A stretch of DNA of 50,693 nucleotides from Bacillus sp. AFS001701 (GTDB lineage Bacteria; Bacillota; Bacilli; Bacillales; Bacillaceae_G): positions 1-50,693 of the forward strand of contig NZ_NTZO01000099.1 in assembly GCF_002559405.1 (NCBI RefSeq), in the 5' to 3' direction. A program made the translations under genes and the position numbers. The notes below the pieces were generated by a model. The model did not search any database and was not told the origin of the DNA. It saw only the letters and a list, made by a program, of their open reading frames with translations. Shown in pieces: positions 35,549 through 46,900 of this stretch (its first letter is position 1; each line of letters starts with the position of its first letter).

Positions 35549-36661
35549 TTGAATAGAACTTTAGTTTTTCAAATCATTCGGTTTTTATTTGTAATCGCAT
35601 GTACTATTTTAGGTCTTTACGTGGCACTATTCATCTCAAAACTTACATACCCATTCATCATTGCTTTAATCATCGCATACCTTTTAAATCCACTAGTAAA
35701 TTTATTAAACGAAAAAGCAAGAATACCAAGAGGAATAGCAGCATTTTTATCAATTATTTTACTATTAGCTGTTCTAGCAGGATTATTTACATTACTAATT
35801 ACGGAAATCATTTCAGGTTCAACCTATTTAATTCAAGTAGTTCCAGAAAGCTTTGAACGATTAATTTATTTCGTTGAAAATATTGTTACTGATAAGGTAA
35901 TTCCTTTATATGACTTAATTATGAGTAAGTATAGTCAACTCGGTGCTGGTCAACAACAAACGATTCGCACAAATATACAATCGATTGGCGATTCTGCAAT
36001 TAATCTAGGAAAAGAAGCATTAAACGGAATTATTGTAGGGATTAAATTAGTAATCGCTTTATTACCAAATACTGCTACTTTAATATTCGTTTCCTTATTA
36101 GCAACATTCTTTATTAGTAAAGATTGGTACAAAATAAAAAATTTATTCGCAAAATATACTCCAGATCGAATTCAACATTACAGCAAAACAATTTTTATTG
36201 ATTTACGAAAAGCTTTATTTGGTTTTATTAAAGCACATATCACTCTTATTTCTATGACGACAGTGCTAGTCTTAATCGGATTATTGATATTAAGAATTCC
36301 TTTCGCAATCACTATAGCTATTCTAATCGGTTTCATCGACTTACTTCCTTACTTAGGAACTGGCTTAATTTTCGTACCTTGGATCTTATATACGTTTTTG
36401 TCTAGCGATTATAAATTAACGATTGGTCTCGCAATTTTATATGGTGTTGTAATTGTCCAACGTCAACTTGCAGAGCCAAAAGTTCTATCTTCAAATATTG
36501 GATTACAACCACTTCCTACTTTAATCTCGTTATTTGTTGGTTTTAAATTTTTTGGTTTACTAGGATTGATAGCCGGTCCAGTAACCTTAGTAATTTTATC
36601 AACCTTGTATCGAGCAAGAGTCTTCCATGAACTTTGGTATTATATTAGAGGTTCGAATTAA
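35549..36661 (+). CDS. ytvI: AI-2E family membrane protein YtvI, probable sporulation protein
   Basis: A 370-residue protein of the AI-2E/PerM transporter family with seven or eight membrane segments and the family motif IPFAITIAILIGFIDLLPYLG near 250-275, followed by ILYGVVIVQRQLAEPKVL. B. subtilis YtvI is a sporulation-linked member; transported substrate unknown. The start is TTG at 35549, after GGAAGGAGGTAAAAGT; an in-frame TTG overlapping the ribosome binding site is not the start. It is transcribed opposite to its neighbours. Confidence 0.9.
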   Translation: MNRTLVFQIIRFLFVIACTILGLYVALFISKLTYPFIIALIIAYLLNPLVNLLNEKARIPRGIAAFLSIILLLAVLAGLFTLLITEIISGSTYLIQVVPESFERLIYFVENIVTDKVIPLYDLIMSKYSQLGAGQQQTIRTNIQSIGDSAINLGKEALNGIIVGIKLVIALLPNTATLIFVSLLATFFISKDWYKIKNLFAKYTPDRIQHYSKTIFIDLRKALFGFIKAHITLISMTTVLVLIGLLILRIPFAITIAILIGFIDLLPYLGTGLIFVPWILYTFLSSDYKLTIGLAILYGVVIVQRQLAEPKVLSSNIGLQPLPTLISLFVGFKFFGLLGLIAGPVTLVILSTLYRARVFHELWYYIRGSN

Positions 36662-36692
36662 AACTGTTTCTATTATCAAGTCTTAAAAAAAA

Positions 36693-36724
36693 AAGCCCAT
36701 GTGAACGAATAGTTCCATGGGCTT
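36693..36724 (-). terminator. Terminator hairpin behind the decayed surface-protein fragment
   Basis: AAGCCCATGTGAAC / GTTCCATGGGCTT (one bulge) with ten T residues on the minus strand. It lies directly after the minus-strand fragment's stop and before ytvI's end, so it is probably that gene's old terminator; it may also catch ytvI transcripts. Confidence 0.75.
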
Positions 36725-36749
36725 CTTATCGTTAAATCTATAATATTGA

Positions 36750-36887
36750 TTAATAGACTGTAATCGTCTTAGGTGCACTACTCTTACCTTTCCCATCCTT
36801 TGAAGGGACAGTCAGCTTCGTTCCCTTTTTTTGTTTCTGGATTTTAACCTTAAAGTCTCCATTACTGTTTGACTTTGCACTATATGA
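36750..36887 (-). pseudogene. Remnant of a surface/secreted protein with a Big_6-like domain
   Basis: The minus strand reads 45 codons without a start (SYSAKSNSNGDFKVKIQKQK then KGTKLTVPSKDGKGKSSAPK, ending TITVY and a TAA). The pattern GDFKVKI, KKGTKLTV, DGKG and a TVY end is that of bacterial Ig-like (Big_6) repeats at the C-termini of Bacillus secreted proteins. An in-frame TGA lies just upstream, and no ribosome binding site or ATG is present. It is followed by an intact terminator. I read it as the 3' end of a lost gene. Confidence 0.65.
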
Positions 36888-36909
36888 TCATGTCCCAATC
36901 TTTACTAAA

Positions 36910-36942
36910 AAAGATAAGGAATCATGTTGATCCCTATCTTTT
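36910..36942 (-). terminator. Terminator after fxsA
   Basis: AAAGATAAGGAATC / GATCCCTATCTTTT stem with one indel and a T run on the minus strand, 13 bases past the stop. Confidence 0.7.
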
Positions 36943-36954
36943 GATTATGATTTA

Positions 36955-37350
36955 CTACTTTTTTATAAATCCTGTCCAAACAACATTACCTTTTAGCTTT
37001 TTCATTACAAAATAAATAAGTTGTTGAACAAATTTGATTCTAATTGGTTTAATTAGCAACACGATTGCTAGTAAGTCGGTAATTGGTCCTGGAATAAAAA
37101 ATAGGAGTCCAATTAGGAAAAATGATAATCCCTCTATCATGATTAAATCTGGCATTTTGCCTGCCTGGATCTGTTCTCCGGCTTGTTGTTTAACTGTAAC
37201 CCAAACGGTTCTCATGATATATATACCAATCAAAAGCGTACCGATTAGCCAAAGAAATACTGATAAGGAACCAATTACTCTACCAAGTAATGTTAAACAG
37301 ATTAAATCAATTAATGGGATTAACAATAGCCAACCAACAAGTTTTTTCAT
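36955..37350 (-). CDS. fxsA: FxsA family membrane protein
   Basis: A 131-residue FxsA-type protein with three or four hydrophobic segments: GWLLLIPLIDLICLTLLGRV, VFLWLIGTLLIGIYIM and, near 73-105, LSFFLIGLLFFIPGPITDLL, the hallmark FIPGPxTD motif. E. coli FxsA moderates phage T7 exclusion; the role in Bacillus is unknown. The ATG follows AGGTGAAACTATC. It lies downstream of pyk, as in B. subtilis. Confidence 0.92.
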   Translation of the reverse strand: MKKLVGWLLLIPLIDLICLTLLGRVIGSLSVFLWLIGTLLIGIYIMRTVWVTVKQQAGEQIQAGKMPDLIMIEGLSFFLIGLLFFIPGPITDLLAIVLLIKPIRIKFVQQLIYFVMKKLKGNVVWTGFIKK

Positions 37351-37411
37351 GATAGTTTCACCTCTTGCTTCGAATTAAAAATATCTCTTAATAATCTTAT
37401 TCATGTCAAAA

Positions 37412-37446
37412 AATAAAGAGAAGGAAACTTTGTCCTTCTCTTTATT
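37412..37446 (-). terminator. Terminator of pfkA-pyk
   Basis: AATAAAGAGAAGGA / TCCTTCTCTTTATT perfect 14-base stem, then TTTTTT on the minus strand, five bases past the pyk stop. Confidence 0.9.
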
Positions 37447-37451
37447 ATATC

Positions 37452-39206
37452 TTAAAATATGCTTTTATGTCCTGTACTAACTATTCCTCTTGAAGCATCT
37501 ACTGTAACAGCTTGACCGTTTACTAAGATGTTTGTTGCATTTTCAACTCCAACAATTACTGGAATTCCTAAGCTAACACCTACTACTGCAGCATGGCTAG
37601 TTAATCCACCTTCTTCAGTAATAATAGCTGCTGCTCTTTCAATCGCTGGCATCATGTCTCTATCTGTACTATTTGTTACAAGAATACTTCCTGGTGTAAC
37701 TTTCGAAACAGCTTCTTCACCAGTTTTTGCGATGACAACTTTTCCTGCAGCAGTTTTTCGACCAATACCTTGACCTTGAGCGATCACGTCACCTACTACA
37801 TGGATTTTCATCATATTTGTCATACCTGTTTCACCAATTGGTAATCCAGCAGTAATGATGACAGTATCACCATTTGACACGAATTTAGCGTCTTGAGCCG
37901 CTTCCATAGCATGTTGTAACATTTCATCAGTTGAGTTTGCTCTTTCTCTATATTCAGTTTGAACTCCCCAAACTAACGTTAAACGACGACAAATACGAAT
38001 ATCAGATGTAATAGCTAAAATAGGAGCTTTTGGACGATATTTTGAAATCATTTTCGCAGTATGTCCACTCTCCGTAGGAGCAATAATTGCAGCTACTTTT
38101 AAATTTAAAGCCGTTGCTGCAACCGATTGACCAATAGCATCTGTAATCGTTCCTTTATTTTCTCTTTGACGCTTTTTAAATAATTCTTCGTATTGTAAGC
38201 TTTTTTCAATTCGAAGTGCAATTGAGTTCATCATTGAAACAGATTCGATTGGATATGACCCTGCAGCTGTTTCTCCTGATAACATAATTGCATCAGTTCC
38301 ATCAAGAATGGCATTTGCAACGTCACTTGCCTCTGCTCGAGTTGGTCGAGGATTACGTTGCATTGAATCTAACATTTGAGTAGCTGTAATTACTGGCTTA
38401 CCTAAGTTATTACATTTTTTAATTAATAGTTTTTGAACGATTGGTACCTCTTCTGGTGGAATTTCTACACCCATATCACCACGTGCAACCATTAAACCAT
38501 CTGAAACCTCAAGAATTTCATCGATATTATCGATCCCTTCTTGGTTTTCGATTTTCGGTATAATTTGAATATACTCAGCGCCATGTTTACCTAAAAGCTC
38601 ACGAATTTCTAATACATCAGAAGCTTTACGAACGAAAGATGCAGCAATAAAATCAACCTTTTGTTCAATACCAAATTCGATATCGCTTATATCTTTTTCA
38701 GTAATACCAGGTAGATTTACACGTACATTTGGTACGTTTACACCCTTTTTATTTTTAACTAAACCGCTGTTTAACACTTTAGTACGAATTTCATTTCCTT
38801 CAATACCGATTACTTCTAATCCTATTAATCCATCATCGATAAGAATTCTAGAACCAACATGTACGTCATCAATTAAACCTTCGTAAGAAACTGCAAATTT
38901 TTCTGCTGTACCTACTACTGGTTCCGTAGTAATAATAACTTCATTTCCAGTTTTTAATTCTGCTTGGCCACCTTCAAAATCTAAAGTACGAATTTCTGGA
39001 CCTTTTGTATCTAAAAGAATCGCTACAGTTCTACCAGTTTTTTTTGAAGCCTCGCGGATACTTGTAATTCTTGCAGCATGCTCTTCATGAGAACCATGTG
39101 AGAAGTTTAAACGTGCTACGTTCATTCCTGCATTAATTAACTCTACTAATTTTTCTACCGATTCACTAGCAGGACCGATCGTACAAACTATTTTTGTTTT
39201 ACGCAT
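37452..39206 (-). CDS. pyk: Pyruvate kinase with C-terminal PEP-utilising domain
   Basis: A 584-residue pyruvate kinase (ADP + PEP to ATP + pyruvate). The barrel shows [21 protein letters not shown], the metal-binding region [10 protein letters not shown] and [10 protein letters not shown], and the signature [11 protein letters not shown]. The long Bacillus-type extension (about 475-584) is a PEP-utiliser mobile domain, with [21 protein letters not shown] carrying the TSHAA motif. The ATG follows GGAGGGTAAAAA. It is 79 bases after pfkA in the usual operon. Confidence 0.98.
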   Translation of the reverse strand: MRKTKIVCTIGPASESVEKLVELINAGMNVARLNFSHGSHEEHAARITSIREASKKTGRTVAILLDTKGPEIRTLDFEGGQAELKTGNEVIITTEPVVGTAEKFAVSYEGLIDDVHVGSRILIDDGLIGLEVIGIEGNEIRTKVLNSGLVKNKKGVNVPNVRVNLPGITEKDISDIEFGIEQKVDFIAASFVRKASDVLEIRELLGKHGAEYIQIIPKIENQEGIDNIDEILEVSDGLMVARGDMGVEIPPEEVPIVQKLLIKKCNNLGKPVITATQMLDSMQRNPRPTRAEASDVANAILDGTDAIMLSGETAAGSYPIESVSMMNSIALRIEKSLQYEELFKKRQRENKGTITDAIGQSVAATALNLKVAAIIAPTESGHTAKMISKYRPKAPILAITSDIRICRRLTLVWGVQTEYRERANSTDEMLQHAMEAAQDAKFVSNGDTVIITAGLPIGETGMTNMMKIHVVGDVIAQGQGIGRKTAAGKVVIAKTGEEAVSKVTPGSILVTNSTDRDMMPAIERAAAIITEEGGLTSHAAVVGVSLGIPVIVGVENATNILVNGQAVTVDASRGIVSTGHKSIF

Positions 39207-39285
39207 TTTTTACCCTCCAAATTTATATAAAACTCTATACTATTACGAAATATATGAAATCGATTGCCCAATTAAATCTATCTAA

Positions 39286-40257
<972 letters not shown>

Positions 40258-40440
40258 TCAATGATTTTACCTTATGTCTTTATTCATTTTAATAAAGTAC
40301 CATGTAATGCCTATTTAAACAATAGAAATAATGTGAACTTTTTCATAAACTTTTTTAATGAATGAAACACTTTTAAAAAGTATGACGATATCTTTATGCA
40401 TATTGCTATTTTTTACTAATTTTATAAAAAAAATACAAAA

Positions 40441-40472
40441 AGAGCATGCTAACATATTGTTTCACACACTCT
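40441..40472 (-). terminator. Probable terminator of accDA
   Basis: AGAGCATGCTAAC against GTTTCACACACTCT, an imperfect stem, then TTTTTG on the minus strand. It lies about 18 bases past the accA stop. The 190 bases from here to pfkA show only a weak promoter candidate (TTGTTT-N17-TACTTT) for pfkA. Confidence 0.5.
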
Positions 40473-40489
40473 AGAAGTTAAACTAAATA

Positions 40490-41446
40490 TTATTGGTTAA
40501 AAGAAATTTTCCCTAACTTTGCGTGTTTTTCATATCGTTGTTGAACTAGCTCTTCTTTATCCATAATTAACAGTGACTTTAATGTTTCGTATAAGTACTT
40601 GTCGATATATTTAGCCTGTTGTTCAACATCATTTTGTGCTCCACCTTTTACTTCAGGAATAATTTGGTCAACTACACCTAGTTCTAATAAGTCTGGAGCT
40701 GTAATTTTCATTGTTTCAGCTGCTCTACGTGCTTGTGAAGAATCTTTCCATAATAATGCTGCTGCACCTTCTGGTGAAATAACAGAGTAAGTTGAGTTTT
40801 CTAGCATCAGTAACTTATTACCAATTCCTAATGCTAACGCTCCACCACTACCACCTTCGCCAATTACGATACAAATAGTAGGTACTTTTAAGCCTGCCAT
40901 TTCAAAAATATTTCGGGCAATTGCTTCACTTTGTCCACGCTCTTCAGCTGCCTTACCAGGATATGCACCTTTTGTATCGATAAACGCGATAATTGGTCTG
41001 TTAAATTTCTCTGCTTGTTTCATTAAACGAAGTGCTTTTCGGTACCCTTCTGGATGTGGCATACCGAAATTACGTCTAATATTTTCTTTTGTATCTTTAC
41101 CACGTTGATGTCCAACGACAGTAACTGGTAATCCACGGTAAGATGCGATACCTGAAACAATTGCAGCATCGTCTCCAAATAATCGATCACCATGGCACTC
41201 AAAGAAATCTGTAAATAATCTATTAACATAATCTAAAGTAGTTGGTCGTTCTGGATGTCTAGCAACTTGTACACGATCCCAAACTCCCATGTTACCGTAT
41301 ATTTCATTTTCTAAGGTTTTTAAACGTTCTTCTAAACGTCTGATTTCTTCAGAAAAATCAACATCATGTTGACTCGTATAAACCTTAAGTTCGTCTATTT
41401 TCGTCTTTAGTTCATGAATCGGTTTTTCGAATTCTAACATAACCAC
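40490..41446 (-). CDS. accA: Acetyl-CoA carboxylase carboxyltransferase subunit alpha
   Basis: A 318-residue alpha subunit that, with AccD, transfers the carboxyl group from carboxybiotin to acetyl-CoA, making malonyl-CoA. It has an N-terminal coiled coil ([14 protein letters not shown]) and a crotonase-like fold with oxyanion glycines ([20 protein letters not shown]). The start is GTG at 41446, sharing its first base with the accD stop (TAGTG), after AGGGGGTG; an ATG two codons on has poor spacing. This overlap couples the two subunits' translation. Confidence 0.96.
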   Translation of the reverse strand: MVMLEFEKPIHELKTKIDELKVYTSQHDVDFSEEIRRLEERLKTLENEIYGNMGVWDRVQVARHPERPTTLDYVNRLFTDFFECHGDRLFGDDAAIVSGIASYRGLPVTVVGHQRGKDTKENIRRNFGMPHPEGYRKALRLMKQAEKFNRPIIAFIDTKGAYPGKAAEERGQSEAIARNIFEMAGLKVPTICIVIGEGGSGGALALGIGNKLLMLENSTYSVISPEGAAALLWKDSSQARRAAETMKITAPDLLELGVVDQIIPEVKGGAQNDVEQQAKYIDKYLYETLKSLLIMDKEELVQQRYEKHAKLGKISFNQ

Positions 41447-42306
41447 TATTGCAAGACACCCCCTTGATGTAAGTTAAGGATTGTAAATAATTTTGAACGT
41501 AATTCTAATCGTGAAATAACTGCATCAAGCTGACCATGATTTAAAAGAAATTCTGCAGTTTGGAAGTCTTCAGGTAGTTCTTCACGGATTGTTTGCTCAA
41601 TAATACGTCTACCAGCAAAACCAATTAAAGCACCAGGCTCAGCAAAGTTAAAATCGCCTAAAGATGCAAAACTAGCAGAAACTCCACCTGTAGTTGGATT
41701 TGTCATAATTGAAATTGCTAAATAACCTAGCTCGCTATGTTTTTTAAGCGCAGCACTAGTTTTTGCCATTTGCATTAAACTTAAAATACCTTCCTGCATA
41801 CGAGCTCCGCCAGATGCAGTAAAAATAATAAATGGTGAACCGTCAGATGAAGCTCGCTCAACTGCACGAGTTATTTTCTCTCCGACAACAGATCCCATAC
41901 TTCCCATTCGGAATCGTGCATCCATAACTGCAATTACAACAGGAATTCCGTCGATTTTTCCTTTTCCTGTAACAATCGCCTCGTTAAGCTCTGTTTTTTT
42001 ACGATCCCCTTCAAGCTTCTCTATGTAATCAGGGAAGTGTAAAGGATTTGCAGAAACCATATTTTGATCAAACTCTTCAAAAGTATCTTCATCAATTAAG
42101 CTTTCAATTCTTTCGAATGCTGTCATTTGATGATGATATCCACAACTATTACAAACTTTTAGGTTTTTTATTAATTCTTTTGTAATACTAATTTTTTTAC
42201 ATTTAGGACATTTTGTCATAACACCGTCAGGTAAATCTTGTCTCATTACTTCTGAAGGTATAGATGCATATTTTTTCTTTTTGGAAAATAAGTCTTTTAT
42301 TTGCAA
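41446..42306 (-). CDS. accD: Acetyl-CoA carboxylase carboxyltransferase subunit beta
   Basis: A 286-residue beta subunit. The N-terminal zinc ribbon uses Cys33, Cys36, Cys52 and Cys55 (CPKC ... CNSC). The crotonase-like domain carries [12 protein letters not shown] and [16 protein letters not shown]. The start is TTG at 42306, after TAGGAGGAATTAGG. It is first in accDA, directly downstream of a perfect FapR-type inverted repeat and a TTAACA-N16-TATAGT promoter. Confidence 0.96.
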   Translation of the reverse strand: MQIKDLFSKKKKYASIPSEVMRQDLPDGVMTKCPKCKKISITKELIKNLKVCNSCGYHHQMTAFERIESLIDEDTFEEFDQNMVSANPLHFPDYIEKLEGDRKKTELNEAIVTGKGKIDGIPVVIAVMDARFRMGSMGSVVGEKITRAVERASSDGSPFIIFTASGGARMQEGILSLMQMAKTSAALKKHSELGYLAISIMTNPTTGGVSASFASLGDFNFAEPGALIGFAGRRIIEQTIREELPEDFQTAEFLLNHGQLDAVISRLELRSKLFTILNLHQGGVLQ

Positions 42307-42326
42307 CCTAATTCCTCCTAACTTTT

Positions 42327-42343
42327 TTAGTACTAAATACTAA
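42327..42343. promoter_or_regulatory. FapR-type operator at the accDA promoter
   Basis: TTAGTACTAAATACTAA: a perfect inverted repeat TTAGTA-N5-TACTAA, the 17-bp operator form of FapR, the malonyl-CoA-sensing repressor of lipid synthesis. It begins six bases downstream of the accD -10 element, over the transcription start, so binding would block initiation. Sequence match seen; regulation inferred. Confidence 0.7.
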
Positions 42344-42349
42344 TAGGAT

Positions 42350-42377
42350 ACTATAAATGTTATACACTTTTTGTTAA
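42350..42377 (-). promoter_or_regulatory. Sigma-A promoter of accDA
   Basis: TTAACA (42377-42372), 16-base spacer, TATAGT (42355-42350) on the minus strand, with the FapR-type operator immediately downstream. A TCGACA-N17-TATAAC alternative overlaps it. The rest of the gap to the malic enzyme terminator shows nothing. Confidence 0.5.
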
Positions 42378-42545
42378 CATTTGTCGATAAAATTCAGCTA
42401 AATTTCGTCATTTCAACCATTTAACAAACTTGAACTTTGTAGAAAATCCTTAAAAATTAATTTATACAATTTTTATGAAATTCCTTTAATTTCCAACAAT
42501 CTCTGCGCTTTTTTACCACATCTAATTATTATATCAGATAAAAAA

Positions 42546-42588
42546 GGATAGTACTACATTACTTAATTTTAGTATTGTAATACTATCC
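42546..42588 (-). terminator. Terminator of the malic enzyme gene
   Basis: GGATAGTACTACA / TGTAATACTATCC (one mismatch), then TTTTTT on the minus strand, about 30 bases past the stop. Confidence 0.8.
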
Positions 42589-42616
42589 CCATTAATATTG
42601 ATATCTGGTAATAAAA

Positions 42617-43849
42617 CTATTTAATTAAAGCTAGTTTTTTTGTTTTTTCTTCGATTTCTTTCGGGTCAACATTCAGTCTCGCAACCCCTGTTTCCATTGC
42701 AGCTTTTGCTACACTAGCAGCTACTTTTGGAGCCACTCGAGGATCAAATGGTGCTGGAATAATAAAATCTGGAGATAGATCAGATTCACTTACTAAGCTT
42801 GCAATTGCATTTACTGCAGCAATTTTCATCTCTTCATTAATATGTGTAGCACGTACATCTAATGCTCCACGGAAAATTCCTGGGAATGCAAGAACGTTAT
42901 TTACTTGGTTAGGATAATCACTTCGACCAGTACCGATTACTAAAGCCCCTGCTTCTTTCGCATCTTCAGGCATAATTTCTGGATCAGGATTAGCCATTGC
43001 AAAAATAATAGGATTTTCATTCATTGAACGAACCATTTCTTGAGTTACTGCTCCTTTTACAGAAACCCCAATAAATACGTCCGCCCCTTCAAGAGCTTCT
43101 TTAAGACTACCTTGAATTTTATCTTTATTTGTATATTTTGCAACTTCATTTTTTACGCTATTCATACCATTTGGACGACCTTCGTAAATCGCACCTTTTG
43201 TATCACACATAATAATTTGGCGAACACCAAAACGATACAATAATTTTAATATAGCAATACCTGCAGCTCCTGCACCATTAAGGACCACTTTAATATCAGC
43301 CATATTTTTATTCACTATTTTTAAAGCATTTACTAAACCTGCAAGCGTAACGATAGCCGTTCCATGTTGATCATCATGGAATATTGGAATATTTGTTTCA
43401 CGCTTTAAGCGTTCTTCAATAATAAAGCAGTTTGGAGCTGCAATATCCTCTAAATTTATTCCACCAAATGTAGGTTCTAATAATTTTACTGTTTGAATGA
43501 TTTGCTCTACATCTTGCGTATTTAAGCAGATTGGAAATGCATCAACACCAGCAAAGCTTTTAAATAACGCAGCTTTACCTTCCATTACAGGTAATGCAGC
43601 TTCTGGTCCAATATTACCTAGTCCAAGAACGGCAGATCCATCCGAAACTACACCAACCATATTACCTTTCATTGTGTATTCATACACTCTGCTTTTTTCT
43701 TCGTAAATTTCTTTACACGGCTCGGCAACACCTGGTGAGTACGCTAAACTTAGTTCTTTAGCATTTGTAACTGGCACCTTAGAAACTGTTTCTAATTTAC
43801 CTTGATGTACTCTATGCATATGTAATGCTTCTTCACTTAATAATGACAA
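42617..43849 (-). CDS. ytsJ: NAD(P)-dependent malic enzyme (YtsJ-like)
   Basis: A 410-residue malic enzyme that decarboxylates malate to pyruvate. Motifs: LAYSPGVAEPCKEI, the catalytic lysine region MEGKAALFKSFAGVDAFP, metal ligands in NLEDIAAPNCF and FHDDQHGTAIV, and Rossmann VVLNGAGAAGIA. The likely start is TTG at 43849 (reading MSLLSEEALHMHR), ten bases after AGGGAG and aligned with the B. subtilis YtsJ start; a GTG three codons earlier is almost on the ribosome binding site. It lies between dnaE and accD, as in B. subtilis, and links the TCA cycle to pyruvate and NADPH. Confidence 0.94.
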   Translation of the reverse strand: MSLLSEEALHMHRVHQGKLETVSKVPVTNAKELSLAYSPGVAEPCKEIYEEKSRVYEYTMKGNMVGVVSDGSAVLGLGNIGPEAALPVMEGKAALFKSFAGVDAFPICLNTQDVEQIIQTVKLLEPTFGGINLEDIAAPNCFIIEERLKRETNIPIFHDDQHGTAIVTLAGLVNALKIVNKNMADIKVVLNGAGAAGIAILKLLYRFGVRQIIMCDTKGAIYEGRPNGMNSVKNEVAKYTNKDKIQGSLKEALEGADVFIGVSVKGAVTQEMVRSMNENPIIFAMANPDPEIMPEDAKEAGALVIGTGRSDYPNQVNNVLAFPGIFRGALDVRATHINEEMKIAAVNAIASLVSESDLSPDFIIPAPFDPRVAPKVAASVAKAAMETGVARLNVDPKEIEEKTKKLALIK

Positions 43850-43986
43850 ACTATTCACTCTCCCTAATGTTGACGAGTTGACTTTTCAACTGTATATTTC
43901 TTAGTGATTTTCTCTTTAAAAGGTAAAATTTTCTTTTTGTATGATATCACATGTATGTTAATAATAAATAGTTTAGAGAAGAATGT

Positions 43987-46900
43987 CTATTTCTTTAATA
44001 CAACATTTGCATCCCCGACAATATTTCTTAACATCGAAAGACAATTCACAGAAGGATTCACATAATAGTGTTCAGATAATTGAACAGCTTTTTTATCTTC
44101 TTCATAGTAAAGCACAACTTTCGCATGCCCTTTAAACTTAGAGATTGTTTGCTGTATTGTGTAGGAAATATTTTTATTAGTATGTCCCGTTATTTTAATA
44201 AATAAAGTATACTTCTTTTGGTCGTTTATTTCTTCCATTTCTTCGATTGTATGGACTTCATTTATTATTAATTGTTTTCTTTCATCCCGTTCATCAACTT
44301 TTGCTTTAACTACAACTACTTCTTTTTCTTTTAATTTATGACGGTATTTTTCAAAAGTAGTTGGAAATACAACAGCATCAATTGATGAACTTAAATCTTC
44401 AACTTGTAAAAAAGCCATATGCTGTTGTTTTTTTGTTTTTGTAATCCTTAAATCCTTAATATAGACGAACAGCAGATGCTCTGTATCTTTCTTCATCATA
44501 ATTGATGAAATAGTCCCGGCATCACTATCATTAAGCAACTTCTCGTATTGACTAATCGGATGACCTGATAAATAAGTACCTAAAGCCTGTTTTTCAAGTT
44601 CAAGCTTAATTGAAACTTTCATTGGCTCCACTTTAATAATCTCCGGTTTAGGCACAAAATCTTCATCAAGAAATAAATCAAATTGATCTTCATTTTCAGG
44701 TCTTACTATATCCACGTAATCAAAAATCATATCTATATTTGCTAACAGTGTTGCACGGTCGAGCTCAAACTCATCAAAGCATCCCGAAAAAATTAAATTT
44801 TCTATACTTTTTCGGTTTAATGCTTTTGGTGAAATTTTAATGCACACTTCAAAAAAATCTTTATATGGTCGCTTTTGTAGAATTTCTCTTACAGTTGCCA
44901 TTCCTATATTTTTTATAGCTAATAAACTATATCGAATTCCATTTCCTTCAACTACAAATGCATATTGACTTTTATTGATTGAAGGTGGATAGATTGGGAT
45001 CCCTTTCAATTTTGCTTCACCAATATAATTCGATACTTTCTCTTCACTTCCTATAAAACTCGATAAAAGTGCTGCATAAAATTCTAGAGGAAAATTCGCC
45101 TTTAAATATGCAAGTTGATATGCAATCATACTATACGCTACAGCATGACTCCGATTAAATCCATAGTTAGCAAATTGGACAATTAAATCGTATACTTCAT
45201 TTGCAACTTGTTCATCATAACCTTTAGCTATTGCACCTTCTACAAAATGAATTCTTTCTTCATCTAAAACTTCCTTCTTCTTTTTACTTACAGCTCTTCG
45301 AAGTAAGTCTGCTTCACTTAAAGTAAACCCTGAAAGAGTTGAAGCAATTTGCATGATTTGCTCTTGATATATGATTACGCCATATGTTGGTTTTAATATT
45401 TTTTCTAAAACTGGATGAGGATACGTAACCTTCTCTAATCCATGTTTATATTGAATAAATCTAGGGATTTGCTCCATTGGACCTGGACGATATAACGCGT
45501 TTACAGCCACTATATCTTCAAACTGATTAGGCTGTAATTGCTGTAGTACTCTTCTCATCCCTGATGATTCTAGCTGAAATACGCCTGAGGTATCTCCTTT
45601 ACTAAGAATTTCAAATGTTTTTAAATCTTGTAACGGAATTTCTTCCAAATTAATTACTTCACCTTTTGCTTCATAAATTAATCGACAGACCTCTTCCAAT
45701 AAACTTAAGTTACGTAGGCCAAGGAAGTCCATCTTTACTAATCCAAGTTCTTCAAGGATTTCTGCAGGATATTGTGTTAAAAAAACTCCATGATTCCCCG
45801 CTTGTAATGGGACAACATTTGTTAAAGGAAGTTCAGAAATAATAACACCTGCTGCATGGATGCTTGTATGACGAGGTAATCCTTCAACTTGGCAAGCTAC
45901 CTCAAATATCCTTTTATGAATACCAGAATGTTCAACATGACTTTTAAATGCCTTTGATTGCTCATAGACATCTTTTAATCCTAGCGATGATGATGGAATT
46001 AGCTTCGAAAACCGATCTATTTCAGTTGGCGTAAGCCCCATTACCCTGGCAATATCTCGAATGGCCGCTTTTGCTCCTAATGTTCCAAATGTAATAATTT
46101 GTGCAACATGCACATCACCATATTTTGAAGCTACATAATCAATCATTTCATCTCGTCGATGATCTGGAAAGTCAATATCAATATCTGGCATTGTAATTCT
46201 TTCTTCATTTAAAAATCGTTCAAATAGTAAATTATAATGTATTGGGTCTACATTCGTAATTTTTAATACATAAGCCACTAAAGATCCCGCGGCGGAACCA
46301 CGTCCTGGTCCAACAAATATCCCTTGTTCAAGTGCATATTTAATAAAGTCCCAAACAATGAGGAAATAATCATTAAACCCCATCTTATTGATTGTATTTA
46401 ACTCAAATTCTAATCTTTGTTTAAGTTCATCATTTATTTCCCCGTACCGCTCAATCATGCCATTTTCACAAACCATTTTTAAGTATTCCACTGTTGAATA
46501 TTCATCAGGTACTGGATACTTAGGCAATAACGGCTGATGAAACGGAATCGTTACATTACATATATCTGAAATATGTATAGTGTTTTGAAATGCTTCTTCT
46601 TCATCAGAAAACAACTTCAATAATTCGGCTTTTGATTTATAATAATATTCGTTCGAATGTAATCTTGGTCTTGATTCGTCCGATAACTTAGTACCATTTT
46701 TAACTGAAAATAAAGCATCTTGAATAAGTGCATCCTCTTTTTCAATATATCGAACATCATTTGTAACAACTAAACTGATGTTTGTTTCTTTTTGTACTTG
46801 TTTAATTAATGGATATAGCGAACGATTTTCAGGTAAACCGTGATCTTGAATACTGACAAAAAAGTGATCGAAAATTGATTGATACTCTTTTACATGAACA

